Positions 1 to 7,037 of a DNA stretch of 64,000 bases are shown here, one piece after another. Made by a program: the position numbers and the translations under genes. The number at the start of each line of letters is the position of its first letter. Positions within the stretch are counted from its first letter, which is position 1. Below the pieces are notes generated by a model that worked only from the letters and a program-made list of their open reading frames with translations, did no database searches and was not told the origin of the DNA. The DNA comes from JALNZU01 sp964463695 (lineage in GTDB: Bacteria; Bacteroidota; Bacteroidia; Bacteroidales; F082), in contig CAYXCZ010000001.1 in the NCBI GenBank assembly GCA_964463695.1, positions 124,001 to 188,000 of the forward strand, read 5' to 3'.

Positions 1-245
1 AAATGAAAAACTGGAACAGTGTTATGTTTCCGCTGCAATATGGACTTGGGATCATGAGGTTTAAGCTCCCTATGTTTTTTTCACCTTTTAAACCCTTACC
101 TGAGTTTATTGGTCATTCCGGGCTTTCAGGAGCGTTTGCTTTCTATGTACCATCAAAAAAGGTCTATTTCACGGGAACCATCAACCAATTGGCATCACCT
201 TCTACTTCTTTCAAATTGATGATCAAGCTTTTAAACAATCTTTGA
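1..245 (+). CDS. Serine hydrolase (beta-lactamase/PBP family), C-terminal end only
   Basis: Only the last 80 or so codons lie in the window; the frame is open at the left edge and ends with TGA at 243-245. The visible part has YGLGIMRF followed by a GHSGLSGAFAFYVP segment. In class C beta-lactamase-like serine hydrolases (D-aminopeptidases, esterases, PBP4*-type enzymes) the third active-site motif has this H-x-G form, followed by beta strands and a final helix, as here. The Ser-x-x-Lys and Tyr motifs would lie upstream, so substrate and signal peptide cannot be judged. The family call rests on the GHSG box and its surroundings. Confidence 0.7.
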   Translation, partial: MKNWNSVMFPLQYGLGIMRFKLPMFFSPFKPLPEFIGHSGLSGAFAFYVPSKKVYFTGTINQLASPSTSFKLMIKLLNNL

Positions 246-329
246 GCTTGATTTTAATGCCTTTACGACTTTTTAAGAAAAGTATCGGGTCATTTTAAAA
301 ACAAATCTTCTATGAGGGGATTATTTGGA

Positions 330-337
330 TAATTTTG
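330..337 (+). promoter_or_regulatory. -7 promoter element (TAnnTTTG) for the EEP-family gene
   Basis: TAATTTTG matches the Bacteroidota primary-sigma -7 consensus exactly. A good -33 TTG is not seen at the expected distance. Its last three bases are the TTG that would otherwise be the longest possible start codon of the next gene, which argues for translation from GTG 371. Confidence 0.5.
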
Positions 338-370
338 CAGGCCGTTTGCGCAAACATTAATAAATCCAAC

Positions 371-1534
371 GTGAGATTAATACTGATAAGCTTATTTTTC
401 GTTATATCACCCTTTGTTTTCAAAGCCCAAAACATTGGCTCAATAAATTTCGCTTCTGAAGAAACACTGGAAGTTGTAAGCTGGAATCTTGAATGGTTTC
501 CGAAAAACGGACAAACTACTTTGCAATATGTGGCTTCCATCATACAAGAACTTGATGCGGATGTGATTGCATGTCAAGAGATTGGTGATATCAATTCATT
601 TAATAGCCTTTTAAATCTTCTTGACAATTATTCAGGCTTTTATGCATCTTCATCAGATGGCTTGGCCTATATTTACAATAATAATCGTGTTGATATCAAT
701 GATTTCTACGAGATTTACACCAGCTCTTCCTATTCGAGTCCTTTTCCAAGGCGACCATTCGTAATGGATTTCAATTTTCAGAACAAACATTTTATTGTGA
801 TCAATAATCACTTAAAGTGTTGTGGAGATGGATATCTAAATCTTTCAGATGGCGGTGATGAAGAAACCCGGCGCCTGGAGGCTGTCAATCTCCTTAAATC
901 ATACATTGACACACAGTTTCAGCATCAAAACGTTTTTGTAGTCGGAGATTGGAACGACGAAATTACCGATCCATACCAACACAATGTATTTCGTAATGTA
1001 TTGGATGACAAGGATAACTATCTTTTTAGTGATCTTGGTATTGCTTATGGAAATCCGGATAATTGGTCATATCCTAGTTGGCCTTCGCATCTTGATCACA
1101 TTCTCATAACGAATGAGTTGTTCGCATCATTAGACAATGATGCGTCGGTAGTGGAGGCCATCAGAATAGATGAATTGCTTGGTGGTGGATGGGACGAATA
1201 TGAAGAAAATGTTTCGGATCATCGGCCTGTTGCAATTAAACTTTTAATTCCAATTAATCTCGGCAATGAACCCCCTCAACTCATGCATACAAAATTAAAT
1301 GTACACCCAAACCCATTCTCTTTTTATACTACAATTACTCTTCCTGCGTCTGATCAACCTGTTGAAATTGAAATAACAGACATATTTGGAAGAACAATGT
1401 TCAGGGGAAAAACCGAGGCAAATCAATTAACTTTCACTTGGCATCCATATGTAAATCCTTCGGGTATTTACTTTATCCGCCTTTTCATAAATGGACAAGA
1501 AAGGTGGTCTAACAAGCTGATTTACAAAAAATAA
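371..1534 (+). CDS. Secreted endonuclease/exonuclease/phosphatase family protein with T9SS sorting domain
   Basis: A 387-residue exported protein. GTG 371 is chosen because it opens directly onto a signal peptide (MRLILISLFFVISPFVFKAQ), and an in-frame TTG at 335 lies inside a -7 promoter element. The EEP (DNase I-like) fold is shown in order by SWNLEWFP (metal-site Asn), ACQEIGD (Glu), NNHLKCC (His), VGDWNDE (Asp/Asn), SHLDHILI (Asp-His) and VSDHRPV (Asp-His), so every catalytic motif of the fold is present. The last 80 or so residues (LNVHPNPF, then ITDIFGR, then GIYFIRLF and a basic end) form a type A Por sorting domain, implying export through T9SS. The substrate could be extracellular DNA or a phosphoester; the sequence does not decide. 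It is flanked by unrelated genes and probably transcribed alone. Confidence 0.85.
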   Translation: MRLILISLFFVISPFVFKAQNIGSINFASEETLEVVSWNLEWFPKNGQTTLQYVASIIQELDADVIACQEIGDINSFNSLLNLLDNYSGFYASSSDGLAYIYNNNRVDINDFYEIYTSSSYSSPFPRRPFVMDFNFQNKHFIVINNHLKCCGDGYLNLSDGGDEETRRLEAVNLLKSYIDTQFQHQNVFVVGDWNDEITDPYQHNVFRNVLDDKDNYLFSDLGIAYGNPDNWSYPSWPSHLDHILITNELFASLDNDASVVEAIRIDELLGGGWDEYEENVSDHRPVAIKLLIPINLGNEPPQLMHTKLNVHPNPFSFYTTITLPASDQPVEIEITDIFGRTMFRGKTEANQLTFTWHPYVNPSGIYFIRLFINGQERWSNKLIYKK

Positions 1535-1865
1535 CAATTTTCAGGAAGTGATGTTAAATAATCTTTATTTACAGCTTAATACCGATTTGAAGGTAATTGA
1601 TTGAATAGTGATAAAACCGGATCAAGATACCAAACCAACTATTGAAACGGGGATAAGGATGTTTTTCACAAAAATAGCGCTGGATTCACCTATAAAATGA
1701 TCTTTGCATAAGCACCGACAACATCATTAAATAAACATTAACTCTTGACTCTATCCCTTTGAACCATTAAACAACAAGAAGAATCCGAGGAATTTTTGCT
1801 TGATCTTATGGCGGGATTTAGGTATTTTTGTTTGGTTTTGTTAACACTAACTTGCAGCAAAAAGC
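1535..1865. other. 331-bp intergenic region
   Basis: No coding potential or RNA gene was recognised here. The right end holds a promoter for the pirin gene (1800-1830). The left part is AT-rich and shows no clear terminator hairpin after the T9SS-exported nuclease. Confidence 0.6.
1800..1830 (+). promoter_or_regulatory. Promoter of the pirin gene (-33 TTG, -7 TATTTTTG)
   Basis: TTG at 1800-1802 is followed after exactly 20 bases by TATTTTTG at 1823-1830. Both the elements and the spacing fit the Bacteroidota TTTG/TAnnTTTG promoter. Transcription would start near 1836, about 30 bases before the ATG at 1866. Confidence 0.6.
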
Positions 1866-2885
1866 ATGAAAAAAAATCCTGTTATTAGTCATAAACCAAT
1901 TGGTTTTCAATGGCCTGTAGAAAATCCCTTTATCTTTTGCGCACATCATTCCGACTTTTATCCAAAAGGTAACGGAAGTTTAGGACCTCAGGCATCTCTT
2001 GAAGGCAGGAATATTGGACAGGATTTTGATCCTGATTTACCATGGAGAATGTATCATGGTTACAACATACCCGGCTTTCCTGTTCACCCACATCGCGGAT
2101 TCGAAACCGTAACAATTGTTACGAAAGGTATTGTGGATCATTCTGACTCACATGGTCAGGCGGGCCGTTATGGAGGTGGTGATGTGCAATGGATGACAGC
2201 AGGTTCAGGTCTTCAGCACAGCGAGATGTTTCCTTTGATTCAAACAGAACAAAGCAACGAAATGGAACTTTTTCAGGTATGGTTGAACCTACCTGCTTCC
2301 AAAAAAATGGCTGAACCTCATTTCAAAATGCTATGGGCCGAAGAAATTCCTTTACTGAAATTGCAGGATAAGGAAGGAAAAAACACTACAATTAAACTAA
2401 TAGCCGGTAAATATCTTGATCAAAAAGCGCTTGAACCAGCACCGGATTCATGGGCTTCAAACCCTGATAATGAAGTAAATATCTGGTTGATTAAAATGGA
2501 AGCAGGTGCTGAATGGGAAATTCCTGTTTCAAATTATGAGGTAAACCGATGGTTATACTTTTACGAAGGTGCATCAATTCGAATCAACGAATTCAGCTTC
2601 AACAATAAAAACGCTTTTAAATTGGACACGTCCTCCATGGTCACGATCAGTTCAGTTGATAAGGACAGCTATTTTGTTCTGTTACAAGGCCAGCCTATCG
2701 GTGAACCGATAGCTCAATATGGTCCGTTTGTGATGAACACACAAAATGAATTAAGACAGGCATTTTACGATTACGAACGCACTCAATTTGGTGGATGGCC
2801 ATGGCCACAAAAAGATATGGTTCATGGAACAACCAAAGGAAGGTTTGCAAAATTCAAAGATGGGACACTCATTGACAAAGGATAA
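1866..2885 (+). CDS. Pirin family protein
   Basis: A 339-residue cytosolic bicupin. The N-terminal cupin contains FPVHPHRGFET (His74, His76) and GSGLQHSEM (His118, Glu120), matching the His-His-His-Glu metal site of human pirin and E. coli YhhW. GGGDVQWMTAGSG lies between them as in the family. The C-terminal half is the second, metal-free cupin. Bacterial pirins of this kind can act as quercetin 2,3-dioxygenases in vitro, or as redox-linked regulators of central metabolism; the sequence cannot tell which. It is followed after 75 bp by a ferredoxin-nitroreductase gene on the same strand, so both may belong to a redox or stress response. The length is slightly above the usual 290-320 residues. 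Confidence 0.88.
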   Translation: MKKNPVISHKPIGFQWPVENPFIFCAHHSDFYPKGNGSLGPQASLEGRNIGQDFDPDLPWRMYHGYNIPGFPVHPHRGFETVTIVTKGIVDHSDSHGQAGRYGGGDVQWMTAGSGLQHSEMFPLIQTEQSNEMELFQVWLNLPASKKMAEPHFKMLWAEEIPLLKLQDKEGKNTTIKLIAGKYLDQKALEPAPDSWASNPDNEVNIWLIKMEAGAEWEIPVSNYEVNRWLYFYEGASIRINEFSFNNKNAFKLDTSSMVTISSVDKDSYFVLLQGQPIGEPIAQYGPFVMNTQNELRQAFYDYERTQFGGWPWPQKDMVHGTTKGRFAKFKDGTLIDKG

Positions 2886-2960
2886 CATTCGCTCATTAAC
2901 TTATTTTTCAACATATCAGAGGTTTTAAACAAAAGGCTTGAACATCAAAATCAGTAGTTT

Positions 2961-3878
2961 ATGGCTATCCCAACTTCACGTACAAAAGAAGCAGGCTCCA
3001 TTCACATTAACGATTCATTATGTAATGGATGTGGAACTTGTGTTGCAATTTGCAGCGATCAAAGTCTTGTGCTAAAAAACGAAAAGGCTTTTCCTTCCGA
3101 AAACCCATTTTTTGGATGTGTCGGATGCGGGCATTGCATGGCAATTTGCCCAACGGGTTCGATAACCATAAGTGGTAGAACACTAAATTCAAATGATTTC
3201 TTCGATTTACCCGACAAACATAACAATCCGGATTACAAGCAGTTAATGACACTTTTCGAAAGAAGAAGGAGTATCAGAAACTTCAAAGATAAAGCTGTTG
3301 AACCCGAAATTGCGCAGAAAATCCTTGCTGCAGCTCAAACTGCACCTATGGGATTGCCTCCATCAGACGTTCATGTAATGGTGCTCGATAGCCGCACGAA
3401 AACACGGGCTTTTGCAAAAGACTATTGCGAATTTCTTGAAGGATATAAGTGGTTTGTCTCCAATTGGTTTTTAGCACTCATGCGACCCTTTTGGGGGAGA
3501 AGCAATGACGAGATGTTCAGGGGATTTATTAAACCACTTTTCAAGGTGTATTCCGAAGGTTTTAAAAACAATCGAAACCTGGTTAATTATGATGCCCCTT
3601 TGGCCATGTATTTTTATGGATCACCCTTTACTGATCCGGCCGACCCACTCATTGCCGCAACCTACGCCATGTTAGCAGCCGAATCGCTCGGACTTGGCAC
3701 GTGTATGCTTGGAGCTGTGCATCCAATGATTCAATACGGCAGCAAAGGCCGCCGTTTCAGAGAACAACACGGAATAAAATACCCAAGCCGGGAAGGACTA
3801 TTCGTTGTTTTTGGCTATCCTGTATACACTTTCAAAAAAGGAATCAAACGAAGCTTTGCTGGTATAACATATAACTAA
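2961..3878 (+). CDS. Nitroreductase family protein with N-terminal 2x[4Fe-4S] ferredoxin domain
   Basis: A 305-residue soluble fusion. Residues 15-65 carry two CxxCxxCxxxC clusters (Cys21, 24, 27, 31 and Cys53, 56, 59, 63), typical of a bacterial 2[4Fe-4S] ferredoxin. From residue 95 a nitroreductase-like FMN domain begins with FERRRSIRNFKDK, the phosphate-binding start of the family, and continues through AAQTAPMGLPPSD and a late GLGTCMLGAVHP segment. The built-in ferredoxin suggests that electrons reach FMN from reduced ferredoxin rather than NAD(P)H, as inferred for similar fusions in anaerobes. The substrate is unknown. A complete rnf cluster elsewhere in the window shows that ferredoxin is a main redox carrier in this cell. 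Confidence 0.88.
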   Translation: MAIPTSRTKEAGSIHINDSLCNGCGTCVAICSDQSLVLKNEKAFPSENPFFGCVGCGHCMAICPTGSITISGRTLNSNDFFDLPDKHNNPDYKQLMTLFERRRSIRNFKDKAVEPEIAQKILAAAQTAPMGLPPSDVHVMVLDSRTKTRAFAKDYCEFLEGYKWFVSNWFLALMRPFWGRSNDEMFRGFIKPLFKVYSEGFKNNRNLVNYDAPLAMYFYGSPFTDPADPLIAATYAMLAAESLGLGTCMLGAVHPMIQYGSKGRRFREQHGIKYPSREGLFVVFGYPVYTFKKGIKRSFAGITYN

Positions 3879-3945
3879 TTCTATCAATCCATATCGGCTA
3901 TTATGCTATAAAACACTTTTTATCAGCACATTATAAATCAATCGA

Positions 3946-4701
3946 ATGACCAAACTGCTCAAAATAACAGCTGAAAATATTAAAAGTGAGCACATTTGTT
4001 GTGCCATATCCGACAAAAAGTGTGCTTCAGGTTATGAAGCAAAAAAAGAATGGATTAAAAATCAACTCAAAGATGGCTATGTTTTTAACAAGCTGGATGT
4101 AAGAGGAAAGGTTTTTATAGAATATGTTCCAGCCGAAAAGGCATGGCTACCGGTCGTTGCGCCGGGTTATATGATGATTAACTGTTTTTGGGTATCGGGA
4201 CAGTACAAAGGGCAAGGCCATGGAAAGGAATTGCTTGAAGCCTGCCTTAAAGACGCACACAATTTGAATGGTATTGTAGCTGTCACGAGCGAAAAAAAAC
4301 AACCGTTTCTTTCGGACAAAGGATTCTTTAAAAAACAAGGTTTCGTAAAATGCGATCAGGCAGCTCCATGGTTTGAGCTTTGGTACCTACCATTAAAAAG
4401 CGATGCTCCCACGCCCAAATTCAAAGATTGTGCCCGTAATGCAGTTTGCGACATTCCAAACGGACTAGCAGTTTATTATACCAACGCATGCCCGTTTACT
4501 GAATATTATGTCGAAGAGCTGAAACAAATCGCTATCAAAAAAGGATATCCCATTCACGTTGTTAAACTTGAGACACACGAACAAGCTCAAAATCATTTCG
4601 TTCCGCATACCATTTACAGTGTGTTTCTGAATGGAAAGTTTGTTACGCAACACATTCTTAATGAAAACTACTTCGATAAATTTATTCCAGCTATTCATTA
4701 A
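3946..4701 (+). CDS. YoaP-like GNAT acetyltransferase with C-terminal thioredoxin-like domain
   Basis: A 251-residue cytosolic protein. Residues 1-150 form a GNAT fold: MINCFWVSGQYKGQGHGKELLEACL carries the acetyl-CoA pyrophosphate-binding loop Q/R-x-x-G-x-G/A. The beginning has a conserved cysteine group (EHICCAISDKKC), and Cys residues recur at CDQAAPWF and KDCARNAVC. From about residue 165 a YoaP-type C-terminal domain follows, with a CPFTEYYVEEL segment resembling a thioredoxin-fold helix start. The family is known from Bacillus subtilis YoaP; no acceptor substrate is established. The next gene starts 11 bp downstream, so the two are probably co-transcribed. Confidence 0.8.
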   Translation: MTKLLKITAENIKSEHICCAISDKKCASGYEAKKEWIKNQLKDGYVFNKLDVRGKVFIEYVPAEKAWLPVVAPGYMMINCFWVSGQYKGQGHGKELLEACLKDAHNLNGIVAVTSEKKQPFLSDKGFFKKQGFVKCDQAAPWFELWYLPLKSDAPTPKFKDCARNAVCDIPNGLAVYYTNACPFTEYYVEELKQIAIKKGYPIHVVKLETHEQAQNHFVPHTIYSVFLNGKFVTQHILNENYFDKFIPAIH

Positions 4702-4712
4702 AACTTACGATA

Positions 4713-5654
4713 ATGCACACGAAGTTAACTCCCTGGTTACTTGATGGCGATGTCTCAATTCAATATCAGGTACATCGTGATTTGCTTGCTATCGAACGCA
4801 GTGATTTGCAAAAGCGAATTGAAACCGAAGGCTGGGGAAAAGCTTTTCTTTCACAACAAAAAAGTGATGGCAACTGGGGTATGGGGTTCTATCAACCAAA
4901 ATGGATTTCAACACATTACACTCTTCTCGACTTGAAATGTTTAGGCATTTTTCATGATATAACAGCTATCAAGGAAACACTTTTCAATCTCCTGAAAACC
5001 CAAAAAAGTGAAGATGGCGGTATCAATCCAGCAAGAACCATTCTACAGAGTGATGTATGTGTTAACGGAATGTTTCTAAATTACGCCTGTTATTTCAGAG
5101 TAGCACAATCGGAATTGATGTCAATTGTGGATTTTATACTCTCACAACAGTTGCCTGATGGCGGATTTAATTGTCGGCTAAACAGAAGTGGAGCTAAACA
5201 CAGCTCAGTTCACAGCACGTTATCGATACTTGAAGGCATACATGAATATACTTCAAATGGCTATTCCTACCGTAAACCCGAATTACTGAAAGCCGCAAAT
5301 GATTCAGAAGAATTCCTGCTTCGCCATAAGCTTTATCAATCTTGCAAAACAGGGAAAGTGATAGACAAAAAAATGTTGATGCTCTCATACCCATCAAGGT
5401 GGTATTATGATATCCTTCGGGCTTTGGATTATTTTCAACTTTCCAAACATCCATTTGACGAAAGGATGGTGCCAGCAATTGAAATCCTCCTCGCGAAAAG
5501 AAGAAATGACTCCACATGGCCACTCCAGGCAAAACACCCCGGGCTGACACATTTTGAAATGGAAAAAGCGGGGAAAGCCAGTCGCTGGAACACTTTGCGC
5601 GCAATGAGAGTTCTGAAGCATTTCAATATACCCTTAGCAGAAACTCTGTCCTAA
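4713..5654 (+). CDS. Prenyltransferase/squalene-cyclase-like alpha/alpha-barrel protein, function unknown
   Basis: A 313-residue protein without signal peptide or membrane segments. It contains repeated QW-like motifs of the terpene-cyclase/prenyltransferase alpha/alpha toroid: FLSQQKSDGNWG (about 46-57), LKTQKSEDGGINP (about 93-105) and LSQQLPDGGFNC (about 143-154), with a conserved KHSSVHSTLSILEG helix. It is about half the length of a squalene-hopene cyclase and lacks a DxDD catalytic motif, so cyclase activity is unlikely. Similar short single-domain members are annotated only as hypothetical or as squalene-cyclase-like. It follows the YoaP-like gene by 11 bp and may be co-expressed with it. 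Confidence 0.65.
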   Translation: MHTKLTPWLLDGDVSIQYQVHRDLLAIERSDLQKRIETEGWGKAFLSQQKSDGNWGMGFYQPKWISTHYTLLDLKCLGIFHDITAIKETLFNLLKTQKSEDGGINPARTILQSDVCVNGMFLNYACYFRVAQSELMSIVDFILSQQLPDGGFNCRLNRSGAKHSSVHSTLSILEGIHEYTSNGYSYRKPELLKAANDSEEFLLRHKLYQSCKTGKVIDKKMLMLSYPSRWYYDILRALDYFQLSKHPFDERMVPAIEILLAKRRNDSTWPLQAKHPGLTHFEMEKAGKASRWNTLRAMRVLKHFNIPLAETLS

Positions 5655-5664
5655 AGAAATTTTT

Positions 5665-5672
5665 TACCTTTG
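5665..5672 (+). promoter_or_regulatory. -7 promoter element (TACCTTTG) upstream of nhaA
   Basis: Exact TAnnTTTG match, 67 bases before the ATG at 5739. The -33 box is not convincing. Confidence 0.45.
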
Positions 5673-5738
5673 AACAAATTAATTCATCTGATTGTTTAAA
5701 AAATAATAGCAAACTGAATTAACCAACACTCATTGATT

Positions 5739-6878
5739 ATGAACAAGTTATTCAAAGAATTCTTCGAAAGTGAAAAAGCAGGCGGTTTAATTTTAATCGT
5801 TGCAACAATTATTTCTTTGATCATTTCAAACACCTCATTAGGAGCTGGTTATCTTGATTTCTGGCATACGAAAATAGGTAGCCATAGTTTAGGACATTGG
5901 ATCAATGATGGATTGATGGCTATATTTTTTCTTTTAATAGGGCTTGAGCTGGAAAGAGAAATATACAAAGGTGAATTATCGAATATTAAAGATGCTTCTT
6001 TGCCCATATTTGCTGCTCTTGGTGGGATGCTCGTTCCTGCAGGACTTTTTCTTGTTTTTAACTATGGAACTGAAAACCAGGCTGGTGCAGGAATCCCAAT
6101 GGCCACTGATATTGCTTTTGCTCTCGGTGTTCTTTCACTACTTGGCAACAGAGTTCCGGTTGCTCTTAAGATTTTCCTGACCGCCTTGGCTGTTATTGAC
6201 GACTTGGGGGCAATTTTAATTATTGCCTTTTTCTATACCAAAACTTTACTTTTCACAAACCTCTTTATTGCTTTGGGGACATTCGCATTGTTATTGGTTT
6301 TAAACAGATTGAAAGTCAGAAATCTTTTAGTCTATCTTGCAGGCGGTATTGTTATGTGGTATTTCATGCTTAATTCAGGTGTTCATGCCACTATAACAGG
6401 CGTATTACTCGCTTTTGCAATCCCATTTGGTAAGGGTGATGAAAAGTCACCTTCTTATATTTTACAGCACATTTTGCATAAGCCAGTGGCTTTCATTATT
6501 CTACCACTTTTTGCATTGGCAAATACAGCCATAATCCTCAGTTCGGACATTGGGGAGGTACTTACGGAAAATTACAGTCTTGGTATAGCCACCGGTTTGA
6601 TAGTTGGCAAGCCTTTAGGGGTTTTCTTCATGAGTTATCTTGCTGTCAGCCTGGGGATCAGTAAATTATCTAATGGACTCACCTGGAAGTCGATCTTCGG
6701 AGTTGGTTTGCTTGCCGGAATAGGTTTTACCATGTCGATTTTTATCACCTTACTGGCATTTGACAACGATTTGATTATTAACAATGCCAAACTTGTGATA
6801 TTACTTGCATCACTTGTATCCGGAATACTTGGTTTTATTGTGTTAAAAATGACGCTGAAGAAAGAAGTTGAGCAATAA
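5739..6878 (+). CDS. nhaA: Na+/H+ antiporter NhaA
   Basis: A 379-residue inner-membrane antiporter exchanging internal Na+ or Li+ for external protons. The ATG at 5739 (MNKLFKEFFESEKAGG) is preferred over a TTG two codons upstream. It has about 12 hydrophobic segments. Diagnostic motifs are MATDIAFALGVLSLLG, containing the transmembrane IV Asp equivalent to E. coli Asp133, and AVIDDLGAILIIAFFYT, containing the ion-binding pair equivalent to Asp163-Asp164. The late LLAGIGFTMSIFI segment with its C-terminal-half Gly/Thr pattern is also typical. Length matches the family. It stands alone between a -7 element and a hairpin followed by T-rich sequence. Confidence 0.95.
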   Translation: MNKLFKEFFESEKAGGLILIVATIISLIISNTSLGAGYLDFWHTKIGSHSLGHWINDGLMAIFFLLIGLELEREIYKGELSNIKDASLPIFAALGGMLVPAGLFLVFNYGTENQAGAGIPMATDIAFALGVLSLLGNRVPVALKIFLTALAVIDDLGAILIIAFFYTKTLLFTNLFIALGTFALLLVLNRLKVRNLLVYLAGGIVMWYFMLNSGVHATITGVLLAFAIPFGKGDEKSPSYILQHILHKPVAFIILPLFALANTAIILSSDIGEVLTENYSLGIATGLIVGKPLGVFFMSYLAVSLGISKLSNGLTWKSIFGVGLLAGIGFTMSIFITLLAFDNDLIINNAKLVILLASLVSGILGFIVLKMTLKKEVEQ

Positions 6879-6916
6879 AAAAATAACTCTTAACCTAGTT
6901 CCCGTCAATTCCTTCA

Positions 6917-6947
6917 GCAGAAAACAGTCGTTGTTTCCTGCATTTTT
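6917..6947 (+). terminator. Hairpin with T-rich tail after nhaA
   Basis: GCAG (6917-6920) plus AAACA pair with TGTTT plus CTGC (6938-6941) with one mismatch and a short loop, followed by ATTTTTAT. This fits an intrinsic terminator 39 bases after the nhaA stop. Confidence 0.55.
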
Positions 6948-6948
6948 A

Positions 6949-6956
6949 TAATTTTG
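6949..6956 (+). promoter_or_regulatory. -7 promoter element (TAATTTTG) for the secreted alpha/alpha-barrel gene
   Basis: Exact TAnnTTTG match directly after the nhaA terminator hairpin. The nearest TTG (6931-6933) is only 15 bases upstream, so the -33 box is weak. Confidence 0.4.
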
Positions 6957-6972
6957 TGATTGGAAATACAAC

Positions 6973-7009
6973 CAAATCAATTCTACAAGTTTGTAAATTG
7001 ATTTGTTTT
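6973..7009 (+). promoter_or_regulatory. Long leader hairpin followed by T4, possible attenuator or second terminator
   Basis: CAAATCAATT (6973-6982) pairs perfectly with AATTGATTTG (6996-7005). Past one bulged C the stem continues with TACA/TGTA and closes on a 4-base loop; TTTT follows at 7006-7009. It lies between a -7 element (6949-6956) and the ATG at 7038, so a transcript from that promoter would meet it at once. Confidence 0.5.
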
Positions 7010-7037
7010 CTTAATTAGTAATGACAAAACAATTAAA

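Noticed and set aside
5194..5604. 136-codon minus-strand frame opposite the terpene-cyclase-like gene
   Set aside because: Antisense shadow with several overlapping shorter frames in other registers, no promoter and no recognisable protein.
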